Part shown: piece after piece, positions 41,897-52,371 of the stretch | Position numbering within the stretch: the first letter of the stretch is position 1 | Layout of the letters: every line of letters starts with the position of its first letter | NCBI GenBank assembly: GCA_956465555.1 | Contig: OY101120.1 | Location: forward strand, 2,288,001-2,352,000 | Source of the DNA: Nitzschia sp. pyKryTriq1 | Lineage: Eukaryota > Bacillariophyta > Bacillariophyceae > Bacillariales > Bacillariaceae | Length of the DNA stretch: 64,000 nucleotides | Direction of reading: 5' to 3' | Notes under the pieces: model-generated | Databases searched by the model: none | What the model was told of the DNA's origin: nothing | The model's input: only the letters and a program-made list of their open reading frames with translations | Made by a program: the position numbers and the translations under genes

Positions 41897-42168
41897 ATCG
41901 ACGGGTTTACCTTCATTCCTTCTTTGGATCAGTAGCATAACTCCATCGCGACTCGTATAGAGAGATCATTTACTACGATTGTTTTCAACCTATCTACTGA
42001 CTATGTACCTTGTACAGTACTCGTGCGCCAAAGAACCTCCTACTCTGAGTTTGGAAGAGCAAACGGGGGGCTACTCCGAGTACTTGGTACCAGTAGCTAC
42101 TACCCGATCCGGTTGAAACGATACAACAATGGAAGATGGATATAGTGTAACAGTTTTTAGTGGGGCGA

Positions 42169-42918
42169 TTAGATCGAATAGACTTGGATGTTTGAGCCGC
42201 TATATCTTTCTTCGGGTTGATTTTCGGAGATTTCCGAAAAGAAGACTTCATTGAGCGAGTCTAACGGGACGGAGCCGAACTGGCCATCCAAAGAAAGGAA
42301 GTCATCAAAGTGATGGTTGACAAATTGATTGTTTTCAAAGATCTCGTCGGCTAGGGCCGCAATCTCTTCTTCCGGTTCAGACTCCGCTGCTGCATTGAAC
42401 GTTTGTTCGAAGAGGCTAAAAGTGCCGTTGCTTGAGCGGTACGCTCCTGTCATGCTAGGAGCTCGTGGTAGGCGCAGACAGGAAGGTGGAGGAGGGAGTG
42501 TGAAGGCGCCACTCTGTTGTAGGGGTTTTTTCTTTGGCGTGGTGTCGCGGTCGGTTTTGTGTTTCTTTCGTCGATCCGCCTCTTGGTTCCTTCGAAGAGA
42601 CAAGCTCCCTTCCAGGTCGTCTCGCTTAAATTGGGGGTGGTAGAAGGCTCCGTCGCGGCGAAGTCGGAAACCGTAAATGTAGCACTGACGACGGAAAGAA
42701 TTGAACTTGGTCTGGGAAAAGTAGTGAGGCATGATCTTTTCGGTGAAAACCTTGGTTTGGTGGACCTTGAAGGAAGCCCCATCAGGGAGCCAAGCAACGA
42801 TGTCAGTGGTCTTCTTATCCTCCGTATGCTCAAGCAGTTTATGAAGCTTCCACGGGAACGGAAGTTTCATGTCGACCAGCTTGTTGTCTGTATTTTCGCT
42901 AATATCTTGTTGGACCAT
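42169..42918 (-). CDS. Heat shock factor (HSF)-type transcription factor
   Basis: Single exon, 249 residues. The DNA-binding domain is at ~18-105: FPWKLHKLLEHTEDKKTTDI, VAWLPDGASFKVHQTKVF, then IMPHYFSQTKFNSFRRQCYI and YGFRLRRDGAFYHPQFKRDD. The recognition helix (TKFNSFRRQCYIYGF) is the diatom variant of the HSF SSFVRQLN helix. A basic segment (RRKKHKTDRDTTPKKK) may be the nuclear signal. The acidic C-terminus (AAESEPEEEIAALADEIF and onwards) may be the activation region; no clear trimerisation heptads. Diatoms have many HSF genes, and individual targets are not predictable. Tail-to-tail with alpha-tubulin. Confidence 0.9.
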   Translation of the reverse strand: MVQQDISENTDNKLVDMKLPFPWKLHKLLEHTEDKKTTDIVAWLPDGASFKVHQTKVFTEKIMPHYFSQTKFNSFRRQCYIYGFRLRRDGAFYHPQFKRDDLEGSLSLRRNQEADRRKKHKTDRDTTPKKKPLQQSGAFTLPPPPSCLRLPRAPSMTGAYRSSNGTFSLFEQTFNAAAESEPEEEIAALADEIFENNQFVNHHFDDFLSLDGQFGSVPLDSLNEVFFSEISENQPEERYSGSNIQVYSI

Positions 42919-43670
42919 GATTTCGATTTGGTTTTGAATAGTAGTCTAATGACAAGAGTTGTGAGATTTTCTGTGAGATCTTTGAAAATATGGTGTCTTC
43001 TTCCGTGCGTCGTGCCAAATAAATGAGAACAAAAGAGTAAATGTTCCGATGATGGACAATGATAAATAGCGGTTTGAGAGCGAGGATCTTCGAGGAACAA
43101 TCTGGAAATGCGCTAAAGAGATCCCTTGTGACATTCATCTTGCCTATGATCGTGTCTTCTCTTGAGAAGAGGCATATATTTTGTGAAATTGGATGGCACG
43201 AGCCCTATAATTAACCAAATATCTGAAGAAGCACTAGCTGCCCGCCGGGGGTCGTCTCCGAGTTCCCAATAATCGTGTAAAAGCGGTCGGAAGTAGATTT
43301 TGTACTGGAGGGCATTCATAGTCGTCGTTGATTGACTGCTCGCACGTCGAAAGTTCAACAAAGAACACGGAAGTTTGTCCTCGCTCATCAGCGGAACGTG
43401 ACGACTGATGATGACGCTATTTGCGATATTCGATTTCATGAACTATGGCCAACTCTTTCACCTTGCTACGCACTGGTCTCTACTCTAGAGAGCAGAGTAG
43501 AGAGCTAATATTATTACCCTACCCTAGTAGAGTCAAATTTAGTTGCTTCCTTGATGGTCGAGTAGAACAGAGCTAGCAGAGAGGGCGGTTCTATAGCAAT
43601 AACGAGGTAGTGACCGACCAAGATTGAATGGTGAGAAAAATATGCTTTCTCCTGCTCCGACTATTGTTCA
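42919..43670. other. Intergenic region
   Basis: About 750 bp. Minus-strand frames at 42899-43138 look like upstream leader of the HSF gene, without domain. CTCTAGAGAG and TAGTAG words near 43480-43530. No gene supported. Confidence 0.5.
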
Positions 43671-46109
43671 TCACGATGAATTGGACGCCCAGGCCAGTCT
43701 GAGCGCATTGAAGCCTGATCGAATCGATTCCGGGTTCTTGAAAAGAAAAGTCCCAGCTACAAGAATATCAGCTCGTGTTTTCTCCGCACTTTCCTCGTTG
43801 ATTCCGCCATCGACCATCACCTCGAATTTGATGTCTTCATTCGTTCGAAAACGCAACAGAGCTTCAACCTTTTCAATGACGCATTCTTGAAATAATTGAC
43901 CTCCAAACCCCGGCTCCACTGCCAGCACGTCAACAACCGAAACAAGACCAGTCTTGAGCAATGGATACAGATCTCTCACCGGCGTCATTGGATTAATGGA
44001 TACTCCACATTGCATCCCGGAATCGACCACAGCCTGAGCCAATTGAATTGCCTCAACAACATCCCCTGCTGCCTCCCACTGAAAGATAAAAGAGTCTGCC
44101 CCGGCGTCTTTCATTGGCTTAATGTAGCGAGCAGGGCGATCGACGCACATGTGCAGATCCAAAAATGCTTTGTCTGAGCACTTTCGGATGGCTGCTACCA
44201 TCTGTGGACCAAATGTGAAGGCGTACGGGGAATCTAAAAAGACGCCATCAAACACGTCGACATGGAGCCGATTGAGACCGATATCAATGCACCGTTGCAC
44301 GTCTCTGCCCATGTTTGCCCAGTCCGCTGCTAATAGTGAGGGTGAAATCGTCACTTTTCTGGGGAGAGATTGTGAAACAGATTTTTCGGCTGTCTCAGTC
44401 GCCTCCATATGACCCCCACGGTATGAAGTGATGGCATGGGCGACCGGTCGCACTGAATCTCCAACTTGCGAATATACATCACGATATATCTTGTCGTACT
44501 CAGTGGACGTGTCTTTAGTTGGTTGAAGTCGTTTCTTTATGCGGACCATGGAGTCGACGGCATCTTGCACCGATGCGAATACTCCCGAGTTTACGCTTGC
44601 CAATATTGCGCATCCAAGTAGAGGTGCATCGGCATTTTCGCATACTACCACAGACTTTCCTGTAACATCGGAATGCATTTGAAGCCACAACTCGCTCCTT
44701 GTAGCCCCTCCAGCGATAACAATTTCCTCGCATTTGTGGCCAGCATTTTCTAGGGCTTGTACGCATGCCTTCGTCCCAAAGCAGACTGCCTCCATAAATG
44801 CCCGCCAGATATGTGCTCGCGTGTGGGATAGAGTAATGCCCAAAAGTGCGCCTTTTGCCATTGGATCTGTGATCGGCGTTCTTGATCCTTGGAAAGTCTC
44901 CAATGCTACTAACCCGTCACTGCCTGGGGAGATGGCGGCCGCCTCAGCGTCGAGTTCCCGATATTCGATATCAGAGGCTCCGAAAAGATTGCGCGCCCAT
45001 CTGATAATGCTGCCCGTCGATGATTGTCCTCCTTCGGCAAAGTTGATACCTGGCAGAGGTGCGCCTTTGTAAGCCCCCCACACGCCCTTGCTTGATGAGG
45101 GCAGTGATGACACAACGCAATGCAAATGAGATGAGCCTGTAATCAAACACATCTGCCCAGGATTGATACAACCCAATCCTATCATACCGACAAATGCATC
45201 GGCACCTCCTTGTGTTACTGGTAACCCCATGGGCAATCCAAGATGTTTTGATGCCTCCGGAGTGAGTTTGCCCACCTGCGACCCCATTGGAAGGCATCGC
45301 CTTGGCAGCTTGTCGGCTAAGTCCAGAATCCCCAGTTTACTGTACAGTGACAATGGCCTCCCAGGATAAGGATTCTCAGTCGTACAATCCATAATACACT
45401 CCTCCCCATCCCAGTGCCATCGTGAGGCGGCATTGCAAGAACTTGCGCATATCTCTCCCGTGAGCTTGTAGTTGATATAGTCCTGATATTCGCACACTGT
45501 CTCAGCCTTAGCCCATACTTCTGGCTCATTTTGTCGTATCCATAGTGCCTTGGGTGTCATCCATTCAGCCGACAGGGGCCCATCTCCTCCACAATTCACT
45601 CGAAGTGCCGGGTCTCCTTTGCATTTGGTCATGATTTCTTGGGTTTGAGGTGCTGATCTGCTGTCCATCCATAAAAGACAGTTTCTAATGGGCTCTTTGT
45701 TTTCATCCAATACGACCACAGAGCAACACGTGGTATCGACACAAATACTGCAGAATTCATAGTCTTCGTTATCCCCGGGGACGGAAGATACTGCTCCACG
45801 GACAGCTTCGCCCATATTTTGATACCAGTCAGCAGGATCTTGTTCCGCCCATCCTGGCCGAGGATGATATGTTGGGTACGGCACTGCGCACGATTTTCCG
45901 ACCACAGCACCCGTAACAGCATCAAAGCAACACGCCCGGATCGATTCTGTGCCTCCATCCACTCCAATCACAAGCTTCTGAGATCTTGGAACTTTCCCCT
46001 CGCTCCTAGCCGCCAACAGTAGTAGTATCACCAAGATCCATAGAGTGATTGGAATTCGGTGTGGTACCGTGGACAACCACCTCGTCGTCCGGCAGGTTTG
46101 GGGCACCAT
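43671..46109 (-). CDS. FGGY carbohydrate kinase fused to ribulose-phosphate 3-epimerase
   Basis: Single exon, 812 residues from ATG 46109. A hydrophobic segment (IPITLWILVILLLLAARSEG, 19-38) looks like a signal peptide or anchor. Residues ~45-560 are an FGGY sugar kinase: VIGVDGGTESIRACCFDAVT, CLLWMDSRSAPQTQEI, GGADAFVGMIGLGC, then EEIVIAGGATRSELWLQMHS and ADAPLLGCAILASV. It is closest by motif to ribulokinase/FGGY proteins. Residues ~582-805 are a D-ribulose-5-phosphate 3-epimerase: ISPSLLAADWANMG, RLHVDVFDGVF, FLDLHMCVDRPARYI, DVLAVEPGFGGQLF and FEVMVDGGINEESA. Metal ligands His and Asp of HVDVFD, the His of DLHM and the Asp of VDGG are all kept. A kinase making ribulose 5-phosphate feeding directly into the epimerase would make xylulose 5-phosphate. 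The exact kinase substrate is inferred. Confidence 0.9.
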   Translation of the reverse strand: MVPQTCRTTRWLSTVPHRIPITLWILVILLLLAARSEGKVPRSQKLVIGVDGGTESIRACCFDAVTGAVVGKSCAVPYPTYHPRPGWAEQDPADWYQNMGEAVRGAVSSVPGDNEDYEFCSICVDTTCCSVVVLDENKEPIRNCLLWMDSRSAPQTQEIMTKCKGDPALRVNCGGDGPLSAEWMTPKALWIRQNEPEVWAKAETVCEYQDYINYKLTGEICASSCNAASRWHWDGEECIMDCTTENPYPGRPLSLYSKLGILDLADKLPRRCLPMGSQVGKLTPEASKHLGLPMGLPVTQGGADAFVGMIGLGCINPGQMCLITGSSHLHCVVSSLPSSSKGVWGAYKGAPLPGINFAEGGQSSTGSIIRWARNLFGASDIEYRELDAEAAAISPGSDGLVALETFQGSRTPITDPMAKGALLGITLSHTRAHIWRAFMEAVCFGTKACVQALENAGHKCEEIVIAGGATRSELWLQMHSDVTGKSVVVCENADAPLLGCAILASVNSGVFASVQDAVDSMVRIKKRLQPTKDTSTEYDKIYRDVYSQVGDSVRPVAHAITSYRGGHMEATETAEKSVSQSLPRKVTISPSLLAADWANMGRDVQRCIDIGLNRLHVDVFDGVFLDSPYAFTFGPQMVAAIRKCSDKAFLDLHMCVDRPARYIKPMKDAGADSFIFQWEAAGDVVEAIQLAQAVVDSGMQCGVSINPMTPVRDLYPLLKTGLVSVVDVLAVEPGFGGQLFQECVIEKVEALLRFRTNEDIKFEVMVDGGINEESAEKTRADILVAGTFLFKNPESIRSGFNALRLAWASNSS

Positions 46110-46643
46110 CCTTGTTAGGGTCTTTCAGCTTCGAGTGTGGGGCAGGGGGGCTTGTGGCTTTTGGAGTAGTCTAGTCTATGGTGCCAATAAACATACCAGT
46201 GTTGATCAGCGTCGTCGTGCGGGTCGTCGACGTTACTGTAGTTGCAGGGCGAGGTGAGAAACGTCATCGTGGCGGGAAAGGATTTGGCGCGCATTTTCGG
46301 CGGACGCGCATCCGAGAATACCGGTAGAAGCAGATACTACAGTATGTACCGGTATCGTACGTAGGTACAGAAACTCTCATTGAAAATCTACTTGCATGTT
46401 GCCAAGGAACGCATTTTACAGGACATATGAATAGAGTACCTGTTGGAAGACACACAAACGCATTTTAAAAACTGACGCCTGCATGCGTTCGCATGCATTC
46501 TCATGAATCATCATCATCATGCAGAATTGGGGCATCAACATAAAAAGCAACGCAGCGACACTATTGCCTCCTACAAGTACCTCGACGACAAAAACAGCAG
46601 CTTTCTCCTTTGATACCAGTAGAAGAAACCATCAGCTTTCAGC
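46110..46643. promoter_or_regulatory. Shared upstream region of two divergent genes
   Basis: About 530 bp between the kinase-epimerase fusion (minus) and the ATP-grasp gene (plus). GTACCGGTA words at 46318-46355; GCATGC-type words at 46480-46500. No element defined. Confidence 0.4.
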
Positions 46644-48068
46644 ATGGGTCAAGCGCTCTCGGTCTTACGCCACACGAAGACATTCTATTCTGGCTTATTT
46701 TATTATCTATTTGGTGAGGGAAGGCATTCCCCTTACCTTTTGAAGAATGAGTCCTCCATCTCTTCACTGAAGATCTCAGCTTCCGACTCGGAGGAAGAAG
46801 CCCTTTTCAAGCAGCACGCCAGGATCCATTTATTCAGTCTAGCTTCAAACTTTTATCTCTACAAAAAGCCGCACTACCGCAAAGGTTCCTACAGAGACGA
46901 CCTAGTGGACAACCTTCGCAATGTGGCCATACCCGGTACCGGTATCCCGCTCTCTATCTTTGCCAGAAGTCGAGTTTTGGCCCTTGGGTTTTTGTTGACC
47001 GCCTACCCTGCCGTAAGTCTTGTGGCGTCCCTTCACAAATGGTTCATGTCCAAGTTTGAAACGCCTCTGGGCAAGGAATTCGGCACACGTCTATTGGCGC
47101 CTGATGACTGGTTCTCGTACTGGCGCCTCAATTGTAATGTCGTTGGGTTCCATGCCCTGCTCAATGACATGCCAAAAGGGTACGAAATGGAAAATAAATG
47201 GACTTTCTTGGACGAGGGGGCGAAGTTAGGAGTTCCAATTTCACCCTTCTTGAAGACACCGGGTATTGTCGTCAAGCACCGCAATGAAGAGGGTGGCATG
47301 GGAATTTATTTCTACAAGAATGCGACCGCGGGTGGAGATTGGATCATTCAAGAAACGATTTCCAATAGCGACTGGGTGTCGACGTTGCTCCCACCGAATG
47401 CCCCACTGTCCACCTTCCGCGTCATCACACAGAGCCGGGCATCGATCGATATCCAGAATCCAGCAGAGGTGCATCAAGTGACTGCGTTGAGTTGCGTCTT
47501 TCGTGCGGGACGTGCCGGAGCGGCGACGGATCACGACAGCATTCTGTTCGACGTCGATGTGAAATCAGGTCTGATCCGAGGTGGAACGACAAATGCTCAC
47601 TGGTACCGTCTTGGATTGCACGAAGTCTTGCCCGGGCGATGTCCTTGGCGATCGCACCACAACTACCAAAGCCACCCTGACGGTGACATTGCTGTCTCCG
47701 GTAACTATGTTCCCGACATTCAAGGAATGCTAGCCTTGGTGGAGCAGAGCCATTTCAAGATGTGCCCCGATGTTCCTTTTGCTGGGTGGGATGTTGTGTT
47801 GAGTGCTGATCCGAAAGTTCCAGTTTGCTTGTTGGAAGTAAATTTGTCGTGCAACTTTTTCCGAGGATCATTCGACAAAAAGGTAAGAGAAATAATTCCC
47901 TCTTCTGGTGCAAATTGGTTTGTTCATTGTGTCAACTAAATTGTTCTCACAAAAAATAATACTTTCGTGAAAATAACTCTTCAGGTGTACCTAGACTTCG
48001 TTGACGAGTCCTTTGCAAAGATTCAAGCCTTGCGATTGACCGCAGACGCCGAAGGAAAGAAGTTTTAA
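46644..48068 (+). CDS. ATP-grasp family protein (sugar-transfer-associated type)
   Basis: Exons 46644-47882 and 47985-48068, 102-bp intron (GTAAGA...TCAG) in phase 0; 440 residues. MGQALSVL at the start is a possible myristoylation site (Gly2). A membrane-like segment (LALGFLLTAYPAVSLVASLH) is near 115-135. The ATP-grasp region reads GIVVKHRNEEGGMGIYFYK, DWIIQETISNSDWV, STFRVITQSR, LFDVDVKSGLIRGG and VCLLEVNLSCNFF, ending VYLDFVDESFA. The pattern recalls the 'sugar-transfer associated ATP-grasp' group, whose members ligate carboxylates to amines or activate glycans. The real substrate is unknown. Confidence 0.7.
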
Positions 48069-48441
48069 GGCTCCAAAATGAAAACCTTGGGGTTTGGTTC
48101 ATTGGTTCACAAAGTAGATGATCATTCAAACAAAAGTATCCAATCATTAGTTATTAGAGGTCAAAGGACGTTTAGCTTTCTGCCGTTCTTCTGGCTTCAA
48201 GTGGAGGGGTGTCTCGTCGGTCTTACCAAACCACGATGCGGATGTCCTGGACCATCGGCTGACATATGAATAGTTTCAAAGCATACAAGTCATTGCCCGC
48301 AATGATTCAATAAAATGGATGAAGAATGCTAACTCAAAAGACCTTTTTGCGGAAAAATCACGACGGATACCGCCAGGCTTGAGGTTTTCCCAACTTGATT
48401 GTGGACCTCGATTGGGAATACAGAGAAATCGATGGGGATGG
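48069..48441. other. Intergenic gap between convergent genes
   Basis: About 370 bp of 3' flanking DNA. No gene, repeat or RNA seen. Confidence 0.5.
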
Positions 48442-48879
48442 CTATTCCTCCATCCCTTCTTCATAGATTTCTTCGACCATTTCATCTTCTTCTTCGTCGT
48501 CGTCCTCTTCTTGCATCATTTTCGCCAACTTGTCGTCAATTTCGATTTTGTCACGCTTCACCTCAGGAAGGACTTGCTCCAGCTTCTCCAACACAATATC
48601 ACACTGCCGGGAGAGAGTCTCACAAGCTTCTTGCAAGGCTGCAACTGCAGTGGTGGGCTCGTTCGCCTGGACTCGAATATGAACCACAGGGTCAGATGGA
48701 TGGGGAACTGAGTATCCAGCGAATCCGACCTTTGAATTCTGGACAAGGACATGTCGTAGGGCATTTCCGAGAGTGTGATCTTCGTTGCCAATGGCGAACG
48801 TTCGGCTGGATGGGGGTCCCGTCCCTCTGATTTGGAATGCGACGGCGCTCTTCTTTAGCTTCACTTCGTTCACGCTCAT
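48442..48879 (-). CDS. RNA polymerase I and III subunit RPAC2 (AC19)
   Basis: The small alpha-like subunit shared by Pol I and Pol III, partner of RPAC1/AC40. Single exon, 145 residues. The hallmark FAIGNEDHTLGNALRHVLVQ is followed by VGFAGYSVPHPSDPVVHIRV and a helical end (AVAALQEACETLSRQCDIVL). HPSDPVVHIR and the EDHTLGN loop favour RPAC2 over RPB11. A 20-residue Glu/Asp tail (EEDDDEEEDEMVEEIYEEG) extends the usual length. Tail-to-tail with the ATP-grasp gene. Confidence 0.92.
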   Translation of the reverse strand: MSVNEVKLKKSAVAFQIRGTGPPSSRTFAIGNEDHTLGNALRHVLVQNSKVGFAGYSVPHPSDPVVHIRVQANEPTTAVAALQEACETLSRQCDIVLEKLEQVLPEVKRDKIEIDDKLAKMMQEEDDDEEEDEMVEEIYEEGMEE

Positions 48880-49719
48880 TTTTCAAGACTATTTTAGGAA
48901 AGACTGTCCGCTGAATAATGATGTGAATCTCTCAAGGACAATGAGGCAGGAGACGAGAGATCGATATACAGTTGCGGATGAACAATGAAAATACATCTAA
49001 TAGCACATAGCACACATCATCATGGTGTCGTGTGTCGTACAGGTATTTTGGTCGGTGGGAAGATTTTCAGTGGCGGTTGGCGGTCGAAGTTTGGTCGTAC
49101 GAATCAACTACGATCATGTCTCCCCCGGACGACGGAAAGACAACCGACTAATCTGACTTTAAAATGTTTCCGGCACTCTTCGGTTTGTTTAGCTTCGTCT
49201 CTACTATCTACTATTATATCGCAAAGCAGCAAAAAAGTGCACTGTCTAATTTAACTACTACCTTGACGGTCGAGAGCAATGAATCATCTCTCTTGCGTCG
49301 GAACGATATTAGCCACGCAAGACAGTCCAGTGATTGACTAAGTGGACTCTTGTCACCCATGCGGGATCATCCTCAGCGCTAGCTACTAGTAGTAGTCTGC
49401 ACATCTGGTACAGAGACCATGGAACCTACTAGTTTTGTGCTTGCATCCTTCGTCGAGCTCACTTGAGCGATTCAACAAAAGATTGGGCTGCTGCCAGGAA
49501 GCACGTAGAATAGCAAGCTTCTTCCATGCATAGCTGGCAGAGCAGGGTACCGAATGATTTCATACAACTGATTGCTTTGCTTTGTAGTAGAAAGTGGAGG
49601 GGACGTAGTAGATGTACTGAAGGACGATCAACACTGTTGAACTATTGCTGCCAAGTAATTAATGTTAACTTGAACAGTAGTTGGGCCATCGTCCCTGCAT
49701 CCTATTCCTGCGGTACTCT
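48880..49719. other. Intergenic region with dispersed repeat copy B
   Basis: It holds the repeat at 49221-49494 (listed separately). The flanks (48880-49220 and 49495-49719) have no gene I can support. Confidence 0.55.
49221..49494 (-). repeat. Dispersed repeat copy B (inverted relative to copy A)
   Basis: Its reverse complement starts at GCAGCCCAATCTTTTGTTGA and ends GTGCACTTTTTTGCTGCTTT, following copy A (6715-7057) landmark by landmark with substitutions and small gaps. About 70 bp shorter than copy A because of internal deletions. Confidence 0.75.
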
Positions 49720-52371
49720 TCAATGACCTTGCGAATTATCTCGGAGGAAAGGAATGACCATCGGGACGGTTGTTCCTTCCAAAGACACCAGAACTTTGGT
49801 GAAGTTGCTTCTCTGTCGAAATTTGGAGGTGGTCGAGCAGCCTTTTGCATCGATGTGAAGGTTGATGACAGCGGATTCAAATAATCCCAGACGACAGAGT
49901 TCACCCTGAACATCGAATCGTGACTGGGGCCCGGCGCTCCCTTGATAAGGGGACCCATCTAATGTCTTGACAGCCTTTGAAAATCGTTCGTCCCAGTCAA
50001 TCTCAGGAAATTCGCCCCCACTTCTACGTGTCGATACGTCCACAGCTATCTTTTGGTTCTTGATCACGATCGGTTGATGAGACATCCCAGTATTCTGGAT
50101 GACAATTTGAAGCTCCACAACTGGTCGGGATTGATACACACCAAATCCTGAAGCAATAGCTGAAGGTTCTCGTTTGACACTCCTCAGTGTTTCACCGTTG
50201 CTTCGTTCCACCATGAATACCCACCCACTGATTCTTCCCGGTATTTTTGCATCCCCAAGAAGCACCAGCCCATCGTGCGGCATATGTGGCATCACGTTGG
50301 CTGCATTCATGGCACGATACAGCACTTTCTTGGAAACATTCGAATCTTCTGTTTCGCCATCTTCAAGTTTCTCCGTCCACTGACGCACATTGAAAAATCC
50401 AAATCTCTGGACAGCCAATTGCAACCAAATAGAATCATCGTCGAATACATTCATGTCACGCCACTGTCTTGAAACGGAAGGACATCTGGAGAGGGAGACC
50501 GGATCAAGCATTTTCGCGACCGATCTGAAAACGGTATGTTCATCGGCAGGTACTTCTACGTGCTTGGTCGCCGATCCATTCTCGCCCGTTGATGTTTCGG
50601 GCTCGGATTTCATTCGCTTGACTGGAGACCCATTCACATCTTCTGTAGGATGTTCCTGCCGCTTGTGATCCGGATGTGACGCTAGTAGTTGGCTCTGGGC
50701 AGGGGGAAGCGGAACACTCCCTGGTACACCACTTGTAGTTCCAGTGGTCGCATCGAGCCGCTCTTGCAGGCAAACCATTTCCCTGGACAAAGATTCGCAT
50801 TGAGAATTCAATGCTTGGACCAGCGATGCAGCAGTCGCCACAAAACTTGGTCGATCCCACTTTTTGGCTTGTTCTGCAAGTTTGGCGCATTCCTCGCTGA
50901 TTTGAAGAGACTTGGGTCGTTGTTCGGTCGTACCGATCCTGCTGCCCAAAAGATTCGCTCGCTGTTTCGACTGCGACCCCGCCATATTCATAGCAATTGA
51001 CAATCGTTCAATGGCGTCATTCAATTTAATACGGGCATCTTTGGCGCGCTGTTTCTTTCGTTCATATGCAGCCCCCGAGTTGTTGTGACTGTGCTCATCC
51101 GATAAAGATGGCAGTATCGACTCAGGCAGTTTGCTGTCCTTGTTGTACGCCCTTGTGGTGGCTGTGGGTGGAGGGGCCGGTACGGATGGCACTACATGAT
51201 TCCCTCCGAATCCATATTGGGACTTTTTGGTAGTGGCTGCTAGAACCGAGGCTCGGGAGGTGGAGTGCGCCACAGCGTGTTGTGGTGCTGAATAGGTGGC
51301 GCGCTGCCGTTGATATTGTTGGGCGGGAGGTCGTGGTTTGTGCGCAGCAGCAGCTGGTGTGGTTTGTTGCGCTCTGGTATAAGGCAAAGCGGAAGCTCCG
51401 ATATGGGACCGTACTGTTGCTGTTGGAGGTGGTGCCGACGGGGTTCTCGTTGATGGTGGAGGGGCAGGCTCAGGCTCAGCAGCTGGAATCTCTACCGAGG
51501 CAAGTGCTGCCGCTGTCGCTAACGCCTGCGCCATTGCACCGGATGATAGAGGCGGTGGTGGAGTACTAGTTGCAGGAGGGGGAGCGGTGGCATGCTGTTG
51601 TGTCGGCGGTGGTGATGACTTTCCAGGTATAGGCAACTGCTCGGACCGTTCATATTGGTAGTAGTTGTAGGGATTTCGATGAGGCGGGTTAATAGGTGCT
51701 GGTTGCTGCCGGGAAATGTTTGCAGAGGCAGACTCCTCAACCTTGTGCATCCTTCTTTCTATTTCCGACCACGGCGTTGGGTCAATGGCAGCTGTCAACG
51801 CGTCTATTTCCAACTGCGCCTCGTCGACTTCTGATGTCGTCCCTCCAACACCCCCCGAATCCCCAATCCAACTGCCATCACCGGAGGGTCGTCGACTGCT
51901 GCCGTTGCTATGTGCACCACTGAATCCAAAATCGTCCAATATGGTACCGAGACCCGCATAATTCATGTTGACACTCTGTCGATTCTTCGATTCTTTGTTC
52001 AAGAATAGTTCCGCCATACTAAAGCCACTGTCCTCGGGTTGCGACGAAGACAGGTAGGATCGACGGATGCTACCACTGTTACTTCTATCCACGGGCTGAT
52101 TTAACAGAGGCACCTTGGCATTTTCCTGCACGTGCATGTGAACTCCATGGATGGAATGCGCCTGGTTCCTCCCAGCAGCATAGGAACCAGCGCCCGAAGA
52201 GGCAACCGATCGGTTCGGTGACGAAGGGGAAGGGGAAGTGGCGCCGATTGTGAGACCGATAGGATTGTAGTACGGAACCTGCGGGGATCTCGGCGATCGT
52301 GGCGATTTTATACCAGTATCGGATCCATCAAAGGACCCCAGACCGTCGAAATCAATCTCCCCCAAGCTCAT
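49720..52371 (-). CDS. Long F-box protein with disordered N-terminal half
   Basis: Single exon, 883 residues. Residues 1-430 are low complexity (Ser, Pro, Ala, Gln), with PRSPRSP and many PPP runs. A basic helical segment YERKKQRAKDARIKLNDAIE (about 436-455) resembles a conserved helix I associate with diatom F-box proteins. The F-box is at ~612-660 (VFRSVAKMLDPVSLSRCPSV, SRQWRDM, DDDSIWLQL). About 220 residues of a folded C-terminal domain follow (GRISGWVFMVERSNGETLRS, VVELQIVIQNTGMSHQPIVI, FTKVLVSLEGTTVPMVIPFL), presumably binding the substrate. F-box proteins link targets to SCF ubiquitin ligases. The target is unknown. Confidence 0.8.
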   Translation of the reverse strand: MSLGEIDFDGLGSFDGSDTGIKSPRSPRSPQVPYYNPIGLTIGATSPSPSSPNRSVASSGAGSYAAGRNQAHSIHGVHMHVQENAKVPLLNQPVDRSNSGSIRRSYLSSSQPEDSGFSMAELFLNKESKNRQSVNMNYAGLGTILDDFGFSGAHSNGSSRRPSGDGSWIGDSGGVGGTTSEVDEAQLEIDALTAAIDPTPWSEIERRMHKVEESASANISRQQPAPINPPHRNPYNYYQYERSEQLPIPGKSSPPPTQQHATAPPPATSTPPPPLSSGAMAQALATAAALASVEIPAAEPEPAPPPSTRTPSAPPPTATVRSHIGASALPYTRAQQTTPAAAAHKPRPPAQQYQRQRATYSAPQHAVAHSTSRASVLAATTKKSQYGFGGNHVVPSVPAPPPTATTRAYNKDSKLPESILPSLSDEHSHNNSGAAYERKKQRAKDARIKLNDAIERLSIAMNMAGSQSKQRANLLGSRIGTTEQRPKSLQISEECAKLAEQAKKWDRPSFVATAASLVQALNSQCESLSREMVCLQERLDATTGTTSGVPGSVPLPPAQSQLLASHPDHKRQEHPTEDVNGSPVKRMKSEPETSTGENGSATKHVEVPADEHTVFRSVAKMLDPVSLSRCPSVSRQWRDMNVFDDDSIWLQLAVQRFGFFNVRQWTEKLEDGETEDSNVSKKVLYRAMNAANVMPHMPHDGLVLLGDAKIPGRISGWVFMVERSNGETLRSVKREPSAIASGFGVYQSRPVVELQIVIQNTGMSHQPIVIKNQKIAVDVSTRRSGGEFPEIDWDERFSKAVKTLDGSPYQGSAGPQSRFDVQGELCRLGLFESAVINLHIDAKGCSTTSKFRQRSNFTKVLVSLEGTTVPMVIPFLRDNSQGH

